A stretch of 58,673 bases of DNA, taken from assembly GCA_016280895.1 (NCBI GenBank), contig JAEEHM010000006.1:1-58673 (forward strand), read 5' to 3'. The DNA is from Bacillota bacterium (GTDB lineage Bacteria; Bacillota_I; Bacilli_A; ML615J-28; CAG-698). The translations under genes and the position numbers were made by a program. Under the pieces are notes generated by a model. The model saw nothing but the letters and a program-made list of their open reading frames with translations. It searched no databases and was not told the DNA's origin. Below are positions 42,567-51,016 of the stretch, piece by piece (position 1 is the stretch's first letter; every line of letters starts with the position of its first letter).

Positions 42567-43229
42567 TTACTTATTACTTTCTACAAGTTCTTTAAATTTA
42601 TTAAAAATCATCTTACTTGATTCTTCAGTTGGAACTTTTTCTGGATGCCATTGGAATGATATAATTGGTAAAGATTCATGAATGAATGCTTCATTATATC
42701 CTTCTTCCTTAGATCTTGCGATTTCAATTAGTCCAGGTGCTAGTTTATTTACTACTTGATGATGATAGCTATTTACATTCATTTCTTTAGGGAAATGGAA
42801 ATATCTATTATCACTTGTGATTACTTCATGTCTTACACTTTGATGATTTTTTCCTATATCTTGGATTAAATCTCCACCTAAGAAGACATTGATTGCTTGA
42901 TGACCTCGACATATTCCAAGCATTGGTTTTTTATGATTATATGCATATTCTACAACAATCTTATCTAATTTATCTAATCTTTCATCACAGCCTTTACTAC
43001 CTTGATTTTCTTGATTGAAATATGAAGGTGTAATATCTTCACCACCTGTAACTAAAAAACCATCACAAATATCTAATAATGATTCAATATCATCATTATC
43101 TAAAGGTAACATTAGGGGAATGAAACCTAATGATGACATTGCATTCATATATGTATCATTCACAAATTGTTTGCTGACAGTTCCTTCCACAATAATTCTT
43201 GGTGTTATTCCGATTAATTTCTTTTTCAT
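42567..43229 (-). CDS. Class I glutamine amidotransferase-like (gamma-glutamyl-GABA hydrolase family) protein
   Basis: 220 residues on the minus strand, starting after AAGGAG. It matches the peptidase C26 / PuuD-like family: ITPRI at the start, LVTGGEDI near residues 60-67, the nucleophile in LGICRGHQAINV (about 99-110) and a late FQWHPEKVPTEE with the His and nearby Glu of the triad. Relatives split gamma-glutamyl bonds, for instance in gamma-glutamyl-GABA. No polyamine genes lie nearby, so the substrate is unknown. It is divergent from the ABC exporter genes, with facing promoters. Confidence 0.87.
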   Translation of the reverse strand: MKKKLIGITPRIIVEGTVSKQFVNDTYMNAMSSLGFIPLMLPLDNDDIESLLDICDGFLVTGGEDITPSYFNQENQGSKGCDERLDKLDKIVVEYAYNHKKPMLGICRGHQAINVFLGGDLIQDIGKNHQSVRHEVITSDNRYFHFPKEMNVNSYHHQVVNKLAPGLIEIARSKEEGYNEAFIHESLPIISFQWHPEKVPTEESSKMIFNKFKELVESNK

Positions 43230-43258
43230 TTTTTAACTCCTTAAGCAAAACTAAATAT

Positions 43259-43287
43259 ATTGTATTCTTATTCTTCAAAAAAAGCAA
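43259..43287 (-). promoter_or_regulatory. Promoter for amidotransferase-like gene
   Basis: On the minus strand: TTGCTT (complement of 43282-43287), 17-base spacer, TACAAT (complement of 43259-43264). Confidence 0.6.
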
Positions 43288-43294
43288 TTATTTA

Positions 43295-43323
43295 TTGAAA
43301 AAAGAAGAAGATTATTATATAAT
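43295..43323 (+). promoter_or_regulatory. Promoter for heterodimeric ABC exporter
   Basis: TTGAAA (43295-43300), 17-base spacer, TATAAT (43318-43323). Its -35 is 7 bases from the -35 of the divergent promoter. Confidence 0.72.
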
Positions 43324-43354
43324 TATTATAATAGTTTATAAAAGGAGAATAATT

Positions 43355-45133
43355 ATGCGAATCCTTAGGTATATGAAAAAGTATTGGTATATCGCAATTC
43401 TTGCACCTTTAATGATGCTTGGCGAAGTATCAATGGATTTCTTCTTGACACAATATATGCAGAAGATGGTTGATTATGGTATTAATACTGGTTCCATTGA
43501 AAATGTAACTAAGTATGGACTAATGATGCTTGGTATTGTGCTATTAGGTGTTACATTTGGAATATTAGCAGGTATTTTTACTAATTTGGCTTGTTTTAAA
43601 TATTCAAATGATCTACGTAATGCCTTATATGAAAAGATAATGCAACTTTCATATAATCAAGCAGATGATTTTTCAACATCAACTTTAATTACAAGAGTTA
43701 CAAATGATGTTACACAAGTACAAAATATGTTATCGATGAGTCTTCGTGGTCTAGTTCGTGCTGCATCTTTCTTTATTTTAGGTATAGTATTTACTATTTC
43801 AATTTCACCTAGATTTGGCTATTTGATTTTAATCATTTTACCACTTGAATTATTAATAATGATTGTTTTTATGAAAACAATGACACCACATTTTATGTCA
43901 ATGCGTAAAAAGATTGATAATTTAAATACTGTTGTGCATGAAAATGTAAGTGGTGCTAGAGTTATTAAAGCTTTTGGAAAAGAAGATTATGAATATGATC
44001 GTTTTGTTGCTACAAATGATGATTTCACAAAAACATTATTATTTGTTAATAAAGCAATGGCCTTTGTAATGCCACTTATGATGATTATCATCTATGGAGC
44101 ATCAATGTTCATTTATTATTATGGCGGTTCATCTATTCTAGAAGCATTTGCAGCTTGGGGTGGAATTGGCACTGTTGATGATTCTAATATGATCATGCTT
44201 GGTCAAATTACTGCGGCAGTTACTTATATTTCAATGATTTGTATGTCAATAATGATGCTTGGTATGATGTTTACAATGGTTATTAATGCATCAGCATCTG
44301 CAAAACGTATTAATGCTGTATTAGACTCAAAAATTGAAATTGAAGATGGTAATTTAGATATTAGCACATTAACTGAAGCTGGTACAATCGAATTTAAAAA
44401 TGTTGGATTTAAATATGAAAAAGCAAGTGCTAACGTGCTTTCTAATATGAATTTTAAAATTAATAAGGGTGAAATGGTAGCAATCGTTGGTTCAACTGGT
44501 TGTGGTAAAACATCTCTAATTAATCTAATTCCTCGTTTCTATGATTGTACAGAAGGAGAAGTATTAGTTGATGGTGTGAATGTGAAGGAATTCAAATTAT
44601 TTGAATTAAGAGATAAAATTGCAACTTGTCTTCAAAAAGCAGAGCTTTTCAAAGGAACTATTAAAGAAAATATTTTATGGGGAAAAGCTGATGCAAGTGA
44701 TGAAGAAATTGAAGAAGCAATTGAAATATCACAAGCAAAAGAATTTATTGACACAAGAGAAAAAGGCCTAGATGAATGGGTTGAAGAAAAAGGTACATCC
44801 TTATCAGGTGGCCAAAAACAAAGATTATCAATTGCACGTGCTTTAATTAAAAAGCCAGAAATTATTATCTTTGATGATTCAACATCAGCACTAGATTTAA
44901 TAACTGAAGCGAAACTTCACAGTGCAATGAGAAAATTCTGCCCTGAAATGACAAAAATAGTTGTTGCGCAAAGAGTTGCAACAGCTAAAAATGCAGATAA
45001 GATCATTGTAATTGATAAGGGTAGTATTGTTGGTTTTGATACACATGAAAATCTAATGAAATCATGTGATATTTATCAAGACATCTATAATTCACAATTA
45101 AAGAAGGAGGATGTTTTCGATGAATTCAAATAA
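43355..45133 (+). CDS. ABC exporter, degenerate-site subunit of a heterodimer
   Basis: 592 residues from the ATG at 43355 after AAAGGAG; the longer frame from 43199 crosses the divergent promoters and is rejected. A six-helix exporter domain (about 1-320) is followed by a nucleotide-binding domain: Walker A GSTGCGKTS, signature SLSGGQKQR, Walker B IIIFDDSTSALD with Asp where the catalytic Glu should be, and the switch His replaced by Gln (VVAQRVA). This is the known pattern for the non-hydrolysing half of heterodimeric exporters such as TM287/288. It overlaps the partner gene by 14 bases. Substrate (drug, lipid or peptide) unknown. Confidence 0.9.
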   Translation: MRILRYMKKYWYIAILAPLMMLGEVSMDFFLTQYMQKMVDYGINTGSIENVTKYGLMMLGIVLLGVTFGILAGIFTNLACFKYSNDLRNALYEKIMQLSYNQADDFSTSTLITRVTNDVTQVQNMLSMSLRGLVRAASFFILGIVFTISISPRFGYLILIILPLELLIMIVFMKTMTPHFMSMRKKIDNLNTVVHENVSGARVIKAFGKEDYEYDRFVATNDDFTKTLLFVNKAMAFVMPLMMIIIYGASMFIYYYGGSSILEAFAAWGGIGTVDDSNMIMLGQITAAVTYISMICMSIMMLGMMFTMVINASASAKRINAVLDSKIEIEDGNLDISTLTEAGTIEFKNVGFKYEKASANVLSNMNFKINKGEMVAIVGSTGCGKTSLINLIPRFYDCTEGEVLVDGVNVKEFKLFELRDKIATCLQKAELFKGTIKENILWGKADASDEEIEEAIEISQAKEFIDTREKGLDEWVEEKGTSLSGGQKQRLSIARALIKKPEIIIFDDSTSALDLITEAKLHSAMRKFCPEMTKIVVAQRVATAKNADKIIVIDKGSIVGFDTHENLMKSCDIYQDIYNSQLKKEDVFDEFK

Positions 45134-47003
45134 TAAAAACGAAAAGAAGAATCAACAAGTTCATGTTGGTGGTGGTCCAAGAGGTTTTGCGAGACCTAAA
45201 GAAAAACCACAAAATGCGAAAGCAACATTAAAGCGATTAATTAAATATATTTCAAGTTCAAAGATTTTATTAATTACATTACTTTTTGTAGTAGTATTCT
45301 TTACGCTTGCCAATGTATTCACAAATATCGCAATTAAAAATGTTGTTGCTACTCTTGGTATTTATAATTCAGAAACTAAATTATTTACTATTGAACCTGA
45401 TAAAGATGAATTCTTTAAGTGGACATTGATTTTATGTATTTTACATGTCTTATATTGTGTACTTCAATATTTCTCAAGTCTACTTGGTGCTTATTTATCA
45501 GTAAGAACTGTTAGAAAATTACGTAATGATTTATTTAAGAAGATCGTAAAATTACCAATTGCTTATGTTGATACTCATAGACATGGTGATATCATGAGTA
45601 GAATGACAAATGATGTAGATAATATCGCAAATGCAGTATCACAATCAATCACATCATTAATTAGTGGTATTTTAACACTTCTTGGTTGTCTTGCGATTAT
45701 GATTTATTATTCACCACTATTAACGCTTGTGTCTATGGTTGTGTTAGTATTAACATTAATCGTTACTGGTTTTATGTCTAAACATATGGGACCATTATTT
45801 GCGAAACAACAAGGTATTTTAGGTAATCTAAATTCTCAAACTGAAGAAATGGTAAGTAGCTATAAAACTGTTATTGCGTATAATTATCAAGAAAAAGCTA
45901 ATGAAAAATTTAGACAAGCAAGTAAAGAATATACTAAAGTTGGTATGAGAGCACAATTCATTGGTGGTTCGATGGGCCCAGTTATGAATTTTATTGGTAA
46001 TGTTGGCTATTTCTTAGTATGCTTAATGGGAGCAATATTTATCTATTATGGTATGGGTAAGACTTTACTTGGTGCTGCATTAGATGCATCAATTGTGATC
46101 ATGTTCTTATCTACTACTAAACAATTCACACGTCCAATTACAGAAATTGCACAGTTATATTCTAGTTTATTGACAGCACTTGCCGGTGCAGAACGTGTAT
46201 TTGCGGTACTGGATGAACAAGAAGAAGATTTCTCTAAAAAAGAAGACTTTGATTTAGAAACAATCAAAGGTGATATTGATTTTAGACATATTGCGTTTGG
46301 TTATACTAAAGATAAACAAGTATTAAAAGATTTCAATGTTGATGTATACAGTGGTCACAAGATTGCTCTTGTTGGTGCAACTGGTTCCGGTAAAACCACA
46401 ATTGTAAACTTATTACTGCGTTTCTACGATATTGATAGCGGTGAAATTTATATTGATGATCATAATATTTTCAATATTTCTAAGAAAGATTTACGTTCTG
46501 CAATATCAATAGTATTACAAGATCCAGTATTATTCTCTGATACTATTGAAAATAATGTAAGATATGGACGTGCTGATGCTACTGATGAAGAAGTAGATCA
46601 AGCACTTGAATTTGCGAACTGTACTTCATTTGTATCTAAACTTGAAAATGGTAAGAAAACAATGTTGACTGAAGGTGCTACAAACATCTCTCAAGGGCAA
46701 AGACAATTACTTACAATTGCGCGTGCAATTCTTGCTAATCCGAAAATTCTAATTTTAGATGAAGCAACATCATCAGTTGATACAAGAACTGAAAAGCATA
46801 TTCAAGATGCTATGGTAAATCTAATGAAGAATAGAACATCTTTAATTATTGCCCATCGTTTATCAACAATTCAAGATGCAGATTTAATCGTGGTAATTGA
46901 TGGTGGAGTAGTTATTGAAATGGGTAATCATGATGAACTTATTGCTCATCAAGGTAAATATTATAGCCTTTATATGACTCAATTTGCAGGAAAAGAAATT
47001 TAA
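45120..47003 (+). CDS. ABC exporter, catalytic-site subunit of a heterodimer
   Basis: 627 residues from the ATG at 45120, nine bases after AGGAGG; the ATG at 45111 touches that site and is rejected. A polar N-terminal ~35 residues (Gly, Lys and Asn-rich) precede the six-helix membrane domain. The nucleotide-binding domain has Walker A GATGSGKTT, signature NISQGQRQL (slightly degenerate), Walker B ILILDEATSSVD with the catalytic Glu, and the switch His in IIAHRLST. With the upstream subunit it should form one active and one degenerate ATP site. Three tandem 14-bp repeats follow its stop. Confidence 0.92.
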   Translation: MNSNNKNEKKNQQVHVGGGPRGFARPKEKPQNAKATLKRLIKYISSSKILLITLLFVVVFFTLANVFTNIAIKNVVATLGIYNSETKLFTIEPDKDEFFKWTLILCILHVLYCVLQYFSSLLGAYLSVRTVRKLRNDLFKKIVKLPIAYVDTHRHGDIMSRMTNDVDNIANAVSQSITSLISGILTLLGCLAIMIYYSPLLTLVSMVVLVLTLIVTGFMSKHMGPLFAKQQGILGNLNSQTEEMVSSYKTVIAYNYQEKANEKFRQASKEYTKVGMRAQFIGGSMGPVMNFIGNVGYFLVCLMGAIFIYYGMGKTLLGAALDASIVIMFLSTTKQFTRPITEIAQLYSSLLTALAGAERVFAVLDEQEEDFSKKEDFDLETIKGDIDFRHIAFGYTKDKQVLKDFNVDVYSGHKIALVGATGSGKTTIVNLLLRFYDIDSGEIYIDDHNIFNISKKDLRSAISIVLQDPVLFSDTIENNVRYGRADATDEEVDQALEFANCTSFVSKLENGKKTMLTEGATNISQGQRQLLTIARAILANPKILILDEATSSVDTRTEKHIQDAMVNLMKNRTSLIIAHRLSTIQDADLIVVIDGGVVIEMGNHDELIAHQGKYYSLYMTQFAGKEI

Positions 47004-47043
47004 ATCAATAGATTCAAATCAATAGATTCAAATCAATAGATTT
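47002..47043. repeat. Three tandem 14-bp repeats
   Basis: AAATCAATAGATTC occurs at 47002-47015 and 47016-47029, and as AAATCAATAGATTT at 47030-47043. It begins in the stop codon of the ABC exporter gene and ends just before the terminator. Confidence 0.9.
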
Positions 47044-47050
47044 ATATCAA

Positions 47051-47083
47051 AAAAGGAAAGAACTATTTTGTCCTTTCCTTTAT
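47051..47083. terminator. Bidirectional terminator between ABC exporter and coaD
   Basis: AAAGGAAAG / CTTTCCTTT stem with an interrupted upper part, between convergent genes. The coaD stop codon lies within it. Confidence 0.75.
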
Positions 47084-47551
47084 TTTTGTTTCTATTTCAT
47101 CTTTTAAACATTTAGGTACATAATTTGAAATATCAGCATTTAGTTTAACAAGTTGTTTAATAGAAGAAGATGATAAGAATAGATTATTTGCAGATGGGAA
47201 TAACACAAAAGTATCAATGTTTTCATCAATAGATCTATTAAATTGAAATAATGTAATTTCATCTTGATAATCAATGAAATTTCTAAGACCTCTGATGATA
47301 ACACTAGCACCTTTTAGTTTAGCATAATCTAAAACTAAGCCATCATATGCTTCAACTTCCACATTTTTAATATGCTTAGTTGCTTTTTTTATCATTTCTT
47401 CCTTTTCTTTGACACTAAACATGTATTCTTTATTAGGATTTACTGATATTAATACATATACTTTATCAAATACTTTTGAAGTTCTTTCGATAATATCTAA
47501 ATGTCCATTTGAAATAGGATCAAATGATCCTGGATATACTGCAATTTTCAT
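47063..47551 (-). CDS. coaD: Phosphopantetheine adenylyltransferase
   Basis: 162 residues on the minus strand from the ATG at 47551; an upstream in-frame start at 47596 lies at the promoter and is rejected. Signatures of the CoaD nucleotidyltransferase: YPGSFDPISNGHLDII near residues 6-21 (with the T/HxGH-type site NGHL), VIIRGLRNFIDY near 83-94, and SSSSIKQLV near 126-134. It transfers AMP to 4'-phosphopantetheine, the step before dephospho-CoA kinase. It stands alone with its own promoter. Confidence 0.95.
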   Translation of the reverse strand: MKIAVYPGSFDPISNGHLDIIERTSKVFDKVYVLISVNPNKEYMFSVKEKEEMIKKATKHIKNVEVEAYDGLVLDYAKLKGASVIIRGLRNFIDYQDEITLFQFNRSIDENIDTFVLFPSANNLFLSSSSIKQLVKLNADISNYVPKCLKDEIETKIKERTK

Positions 47552-47584
47552 AAATATATTTCCTTTTTTGATTATTATGCATAT

Positions 47585-47613
47585 ATTATACACCATATTA
47601 TTTTAAAATACAA
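47585..47613 (-). promoter_or_regulatory. Promoter for coaD
   Basis: On the minus strand: TTGTAT (complement of 47608-47613), 17-base spacer, TATAAT (complement of 47585-47590). Confidence 0.68.
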
Positions 47614-47654
47614 ATCATTGAATTAAAATGAAAATGTATTTATTTTAAAAAACA

Positions 47655-47683
47655 TTGAAATAATATATGAAAAATGGTATAAT
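47655..47683 (+). promoter_or_regulatory. Promoter for lone ABC exporter gene
   Basis: TTGAAA (47655-47660), 17-base spacer ending TGG, TATAAT (47678-47683), an extended -10. Confidence 0.75.
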
Positions 47684-47706
47684 ATGCTAAAAGGAGGAAT
47701 TTGCGA

Positions 47707-49500
47707 ATGAAAACAAAAGATTTAATTAAAAATTATTGTTCCAACAATCCTAAAGTAATTGTGAAGATTGTGTTATTGATGTTTGCATCACTTACACTTT
47801 TAATTGCGTTTCCTCTACTGATGAAATTTATCATTGAAATGTTTGAATCAATTCTTCAAAATAAAGCAGTAATTGCTGAACTTGATGCTAGCATCTATCA
47901 AAATAGAATTGATGCTTTAAATGATACAAACAGAATATCAATGATAACATCAATTATTTTAGTAATTTCTTTAGGAATTGATGTAATATTATCATTCTTA
48001 GTTAATACTAGTCTAGATTATTCATGTTCTAAATTTGGTAGTGAAATAACACAAATGCTTAGAAATAATGCTTATAGTTCATTACTTCGTGGTGAATATT
48101 TAGAAATCAATGAGATGAATACTGATGATGTTATTACAACACTTCTTGATTCTACTGATATTATTGGTAATAAATATTTTTCTAGTCACATTTTAAAACT
48201 TATTTATTATGCTTCAACTTTTTTAGCATCTTTAATTGTGCTATTTGTGTTTAATGTTACAGCTGGATTAATTATTTTAGGAACAGTTCCTCTAATTTAT
48301 TTAGCTACTAGATATATTGGTAAATTTATTTCCAAACAAAATGAAAAATATGAATCACTTGAAGCATCTCGTGATTTAGAAATTAAGAATAATATTCAAA
48401 ACTTAAAAACAATCAAGATTAGAAATGGTATTTTAAAAGAAGAAAAAGATTATGCTGAATTATCACAAAAAATCAGAAAGAATTTAGATATCCGTTTAAC
48501 ATTAAATGCGGTAAACGACAAACATTTAAATATCTTTATTTCTGATATTGTGATTGTTGCTTTAGTTTCAACATTTATTTTTGGTGTTTATAATGTTGAA
48601 AATTATAATTTAGCTTTATCAATTGCTGCTATACTAACATCTCCAATTGTGTATAATGAATTCCATAAATTATTAAATGTTTATTTTGAAAAATTATATG
48701 TTAGTGATGCTATTAAGAAAGTAGATAATATTCTAGATTTTAGACCTGAGGCTAGAAATGAAAGCTTGAATGCACTTTCTGATGAAATTCATTCAATCAC
48801 ATTTACTAATGTCAGCTTTGAATATAATTTGAATAATGCTGGCGTTGATAAGGTTTCATTTGAACTACAAAAGGGAGAAAAATTAGGAATTCTTGGTTAT
48901 CAAAAGAGTGGTAAAACTACTGTATTAGATTTACTTACTAAATTAATTAGACCTAGATTTGGAAATATCTCAATTAATAATTGTGATATTAATAAATTGA
49001 GTACTGCTTATTTAAGAGAAATAATTGCATATGTTCCACAAAATTATGAACTTTTTGATGGAACAATCGAAGAAAATATTACATATCCATCAACAATTGA
49101 TGAATATAAATATAATGATGCTTTAAATAAATGTAAATTAAAAGTTTTATTAATGAATTTACCTAAACGAGATCAAGAAAATGTGAAGGATGTTAATTTA
49201 TCACAATCTGATATTGAACGTATTGGTTTAGCTAATGCTTTTTATAAAGATTCACCAATTATCATCTTAGATGATGCTACTAATAAACTTGATCCTACAA
49301 GTGAAAAAGAAATTCTAGAAGAATTCTTTAAACTTAAGAATAAGATTATGATTATTGCATCTAATCGTATTGTGACACTTGCAAAATGTGATAAGATCTT
49401 GATTTTAAATGAGGGTAAGGTTGTTGAATATGGTAATGCTAGTGATTTAATGGCTAATTCACGAAGCACATATTCAAAGATGATTGCAAATTTAAAATAA
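47707..49500 (+). CDS. ABC exporter-like protein with degenerate ATPase motifs
   Basis: 597 residues from the ATG at 47707, nine bases after AGGAGG; the in-frame TTG at 47701 is too close to the site. The membrane domain (about 1-330) is exporter-like. In the nucleotide-binding domain Walker A is intact (GYQKSGKTT), but the signature reads NLSQSDIERI instead of LSGGQ-x-QR, the residue after Walker B is Asp (IIILDDATNKLD) instead of Glu, and the switch His is Asn (IIASNRIVT). As a homodimer both ATP sites would be impaired. No partner gene is adjacent; it has its own promoter and terminator. Confidence 0.86.
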   Translation: MKTKDLIKNYCSNNPKVIVKIVLLMFASLTLLIAFPLLMKFIIEMFESILQNKAVIAELDASIYQNRIDALNDTNRISMITSIILVISLGIDVILSFLVNTSLDYSCSKFGSEITQMLRNNAYSSLLRGEYLEINEMNTDDVITTLLDSTDIIGNKYFSSHILKLIYYASTFLASLIVLFVFNVTAGLIILGTVPLIYLATRYIGKFISKQNEKYESLEASRDLEIKNNIQNLKTIKIRNGILKEEKDYAELSQKIRKNLDIRLTLNAVNDKHLNIFISDIVIVALVSTFIFGVYNVENYNLALSIAAILTSPIVYNEFHKLLNVYFEKLYVSDAIKKVDNILDFRPEARNESLNALSDEIHSITFTNVSFEYNLNNAGVDKVSFELQKGEKLGILGYQKSGKTTVLDLLTKLIRPRFGNISINNCDINKLSTAYLREIIAYVPQNYELFDGTIEENITYPSTIDEYKYNDALNKCKLKVLLMNLPKRDQENVKDVNLSQSDIERIGLANAFYKDSPIIILDDATNKLDPTSEKEILEEFFKLKNKIMIIASNRIVTLAKCDKILILNEGKVVEYGNASDLMANSRSTYSKMIANLK

Positions 49501-49520
49501 TTAATAAAATTTAAATAAAA

Positions 49521-49555
49521 AAGCACATATAAGGATGCGCTTATATGTGTTTTTT
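49521..49555 (+). terminator. Terminator after lone ABC exporter
   Basis: CACATATAAG / CTTATATGTG stem (49524-49533 with 49540-49549), six-base loop, T-run. Confidence 0.87.
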
Positions 49556-49572
49556 AAAGTAAAAGGAGAATA

Positions 49573-51015
49573 ATGATGAATAATAATGAAAGAGTAAGAA
49601 CAAGATTTGCACCTAGTCCTACTGGCTTTTTACATGTAGGAGGCTTACGTACTGCGCTGTATTGCTACTTATTCGCAAAACAAAATAATGGTGATTTTAT
49701 TTTAAGAATCGAAGATACAGATTTAGAACGTTATGTTGAAGGTGCAGTTGAGGTTATCTATAAAACATTAGCAGAAGCTGGTATGAAGATTGATGAAGGA
49801 CCAAATGAGGGTGGACCTTATGGACCTTATGTGCAAACTGAAAGAAAAGATATTTATTTAAAATATGCTAAAGAATTAGTTGATAAAGGTGCCGCTTATT
49901 ATTGTTTCTGTGATAAAGAAAGATTAGATAGTCTAAAAGTAAATGGTATTGCAAGATATGATAAACATTGCTTACACTTATCTAAAGAAGAAGTTGATGC
50001 AAAACTTGCAGCAGGAGTTCCTTATGTTATCAGACAAAACATGCCAACTGAAGGTGTTTCTGAATTTGATGATTTAGTATTTGGTCATGTTACTATTCCA
50101 AATAATGAACTTGAAGACCAAATTTTAATCAAATCTGATGGTCTTCCTACATATAATTTCGCTAATGTAATTGATGATCATCTAATGCATATCACTTATG
50201 TTATGAGAGGCAATGAATATTTATCATCTACTCCTAAATATAATCTACTTTATGATGCATTAGGTTGGCCAAGACCTCATTATATTCACTTAACTCCAAT
50301 TATGAAGGATGAAACTAGAAAGTTATCAAAGCGTTATGGCGATGCTAACTTTGATGATTTTGTGAAAAAAGGATATTTACCACAAGCTATTGTAAATTAT
50401 ATTGCACTTTTAGGTTGGAGTCCTAAAGGTGAACAAGAAAAATTCACAATGGAAGAATTAATTGAAAAATTTTCAATTAGTGGTTTATCTAAATCATCTT
50501 CAATCTTTGATGAAGCTAAGATGAAGTGGTTAAATGGTGAATATATTAAAGAATTACCATTTGATAAGTTCATGGAATATGCTAAACCATATTTTGATGC
50601 ATCAATTATAAAAGATAAATATGATTACAATAAATTTGGAAAATTATTACAATCAAGAATTGAAATATTCTCTGAAATTCCAGAAAAAGTTGCATTTATT
50701 GAAGATTTCAAACAAATTGATCCAGAAATGTACAACAATAAGAAATTCAAATTAGATGCTAATATTGCGAAAAACATCTTAAGTGAAGTAATTCCTTATT
50801 TTGAAGCATTAAAAGATTGGACTGAAGATAGCTTACATCAAGCAACTACAGATATGGCAACTAAATTAGAATTAAAAGCTGGTGCAGTATATACTGTTAT
50901 GAGAATAGCTTTAAGTGCATGTTTAGTTACACCAGGTGGATCTGTAGAAATTGCTGACATTTTAGGTAAAGCAGAATCAATTAGAAGGCTAAAACAAGCT
51001 TATTCATGGTTATAA
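49573..51015 (+). CDS. gltX: Glutamyl-tRNA synthetase
   Basis: 480 residues. Class I synthetase with the HIGH-type motif in PSPTGFLHVGGLRTALY near residues 14-30 and KMSKS-type KLSKRYGD near 252-259. RIEDTDLERYVEGA near 44-57 and VMRGNEYLSSTPKY near 209-222 are typical GluRS segments, and the anticodon-binding helical domain fills the C-terminus. It charges tRNA-Glu; whether it also misacylates tRNA-Gln depends on GatCAB, not visible here. The start follows AAAGGAG; two adjacent ATG codons are possible. The helicase gene starts one base after the stop. Confidence 0.97.
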   Translation: MMNNNERVRTRFAPSPTGFLHVGGLRTALYCYLFAKQNNGDFILRIEDTDLERYVEGAVEVIYKTLAEAGMKIDEGPNEGGPYGPYVQTERKDIYLKYAKELVDKGAAYYCFCDKERLDSLKVNGIARYDKHCLHLSKEEVDAKLAAGVPYVIRQNMPTEGVSEFDDLVFGHVTIPNNELEDQILIKSDGLPTYNFANVIDDHLMHITYVMRGNEYLSSTPKYNLLYDALGWPRPHYIHLTPIMKDETRKLSKRYGDANFDDFVKKGYLPQAIVNYIALLGWSPKGEQEKFTMEELIEKFSISGLSKSSSIFDEAKMKWLNGEYIKELPFDKFMEYAKPYFDASIIKDKYDYNKFGKLLQSRIEIFSEIPEKVAFIEDFKQIDPEMYNNKKFKLDANIAKNILSEVIPYFEALKDWTEDSLHQATTDMATKLELKAGAVYTVMRIALSACLVTPGGSVEIADILGKAESIRRLKQAYSWL

Positions 51016-51016
51016 T

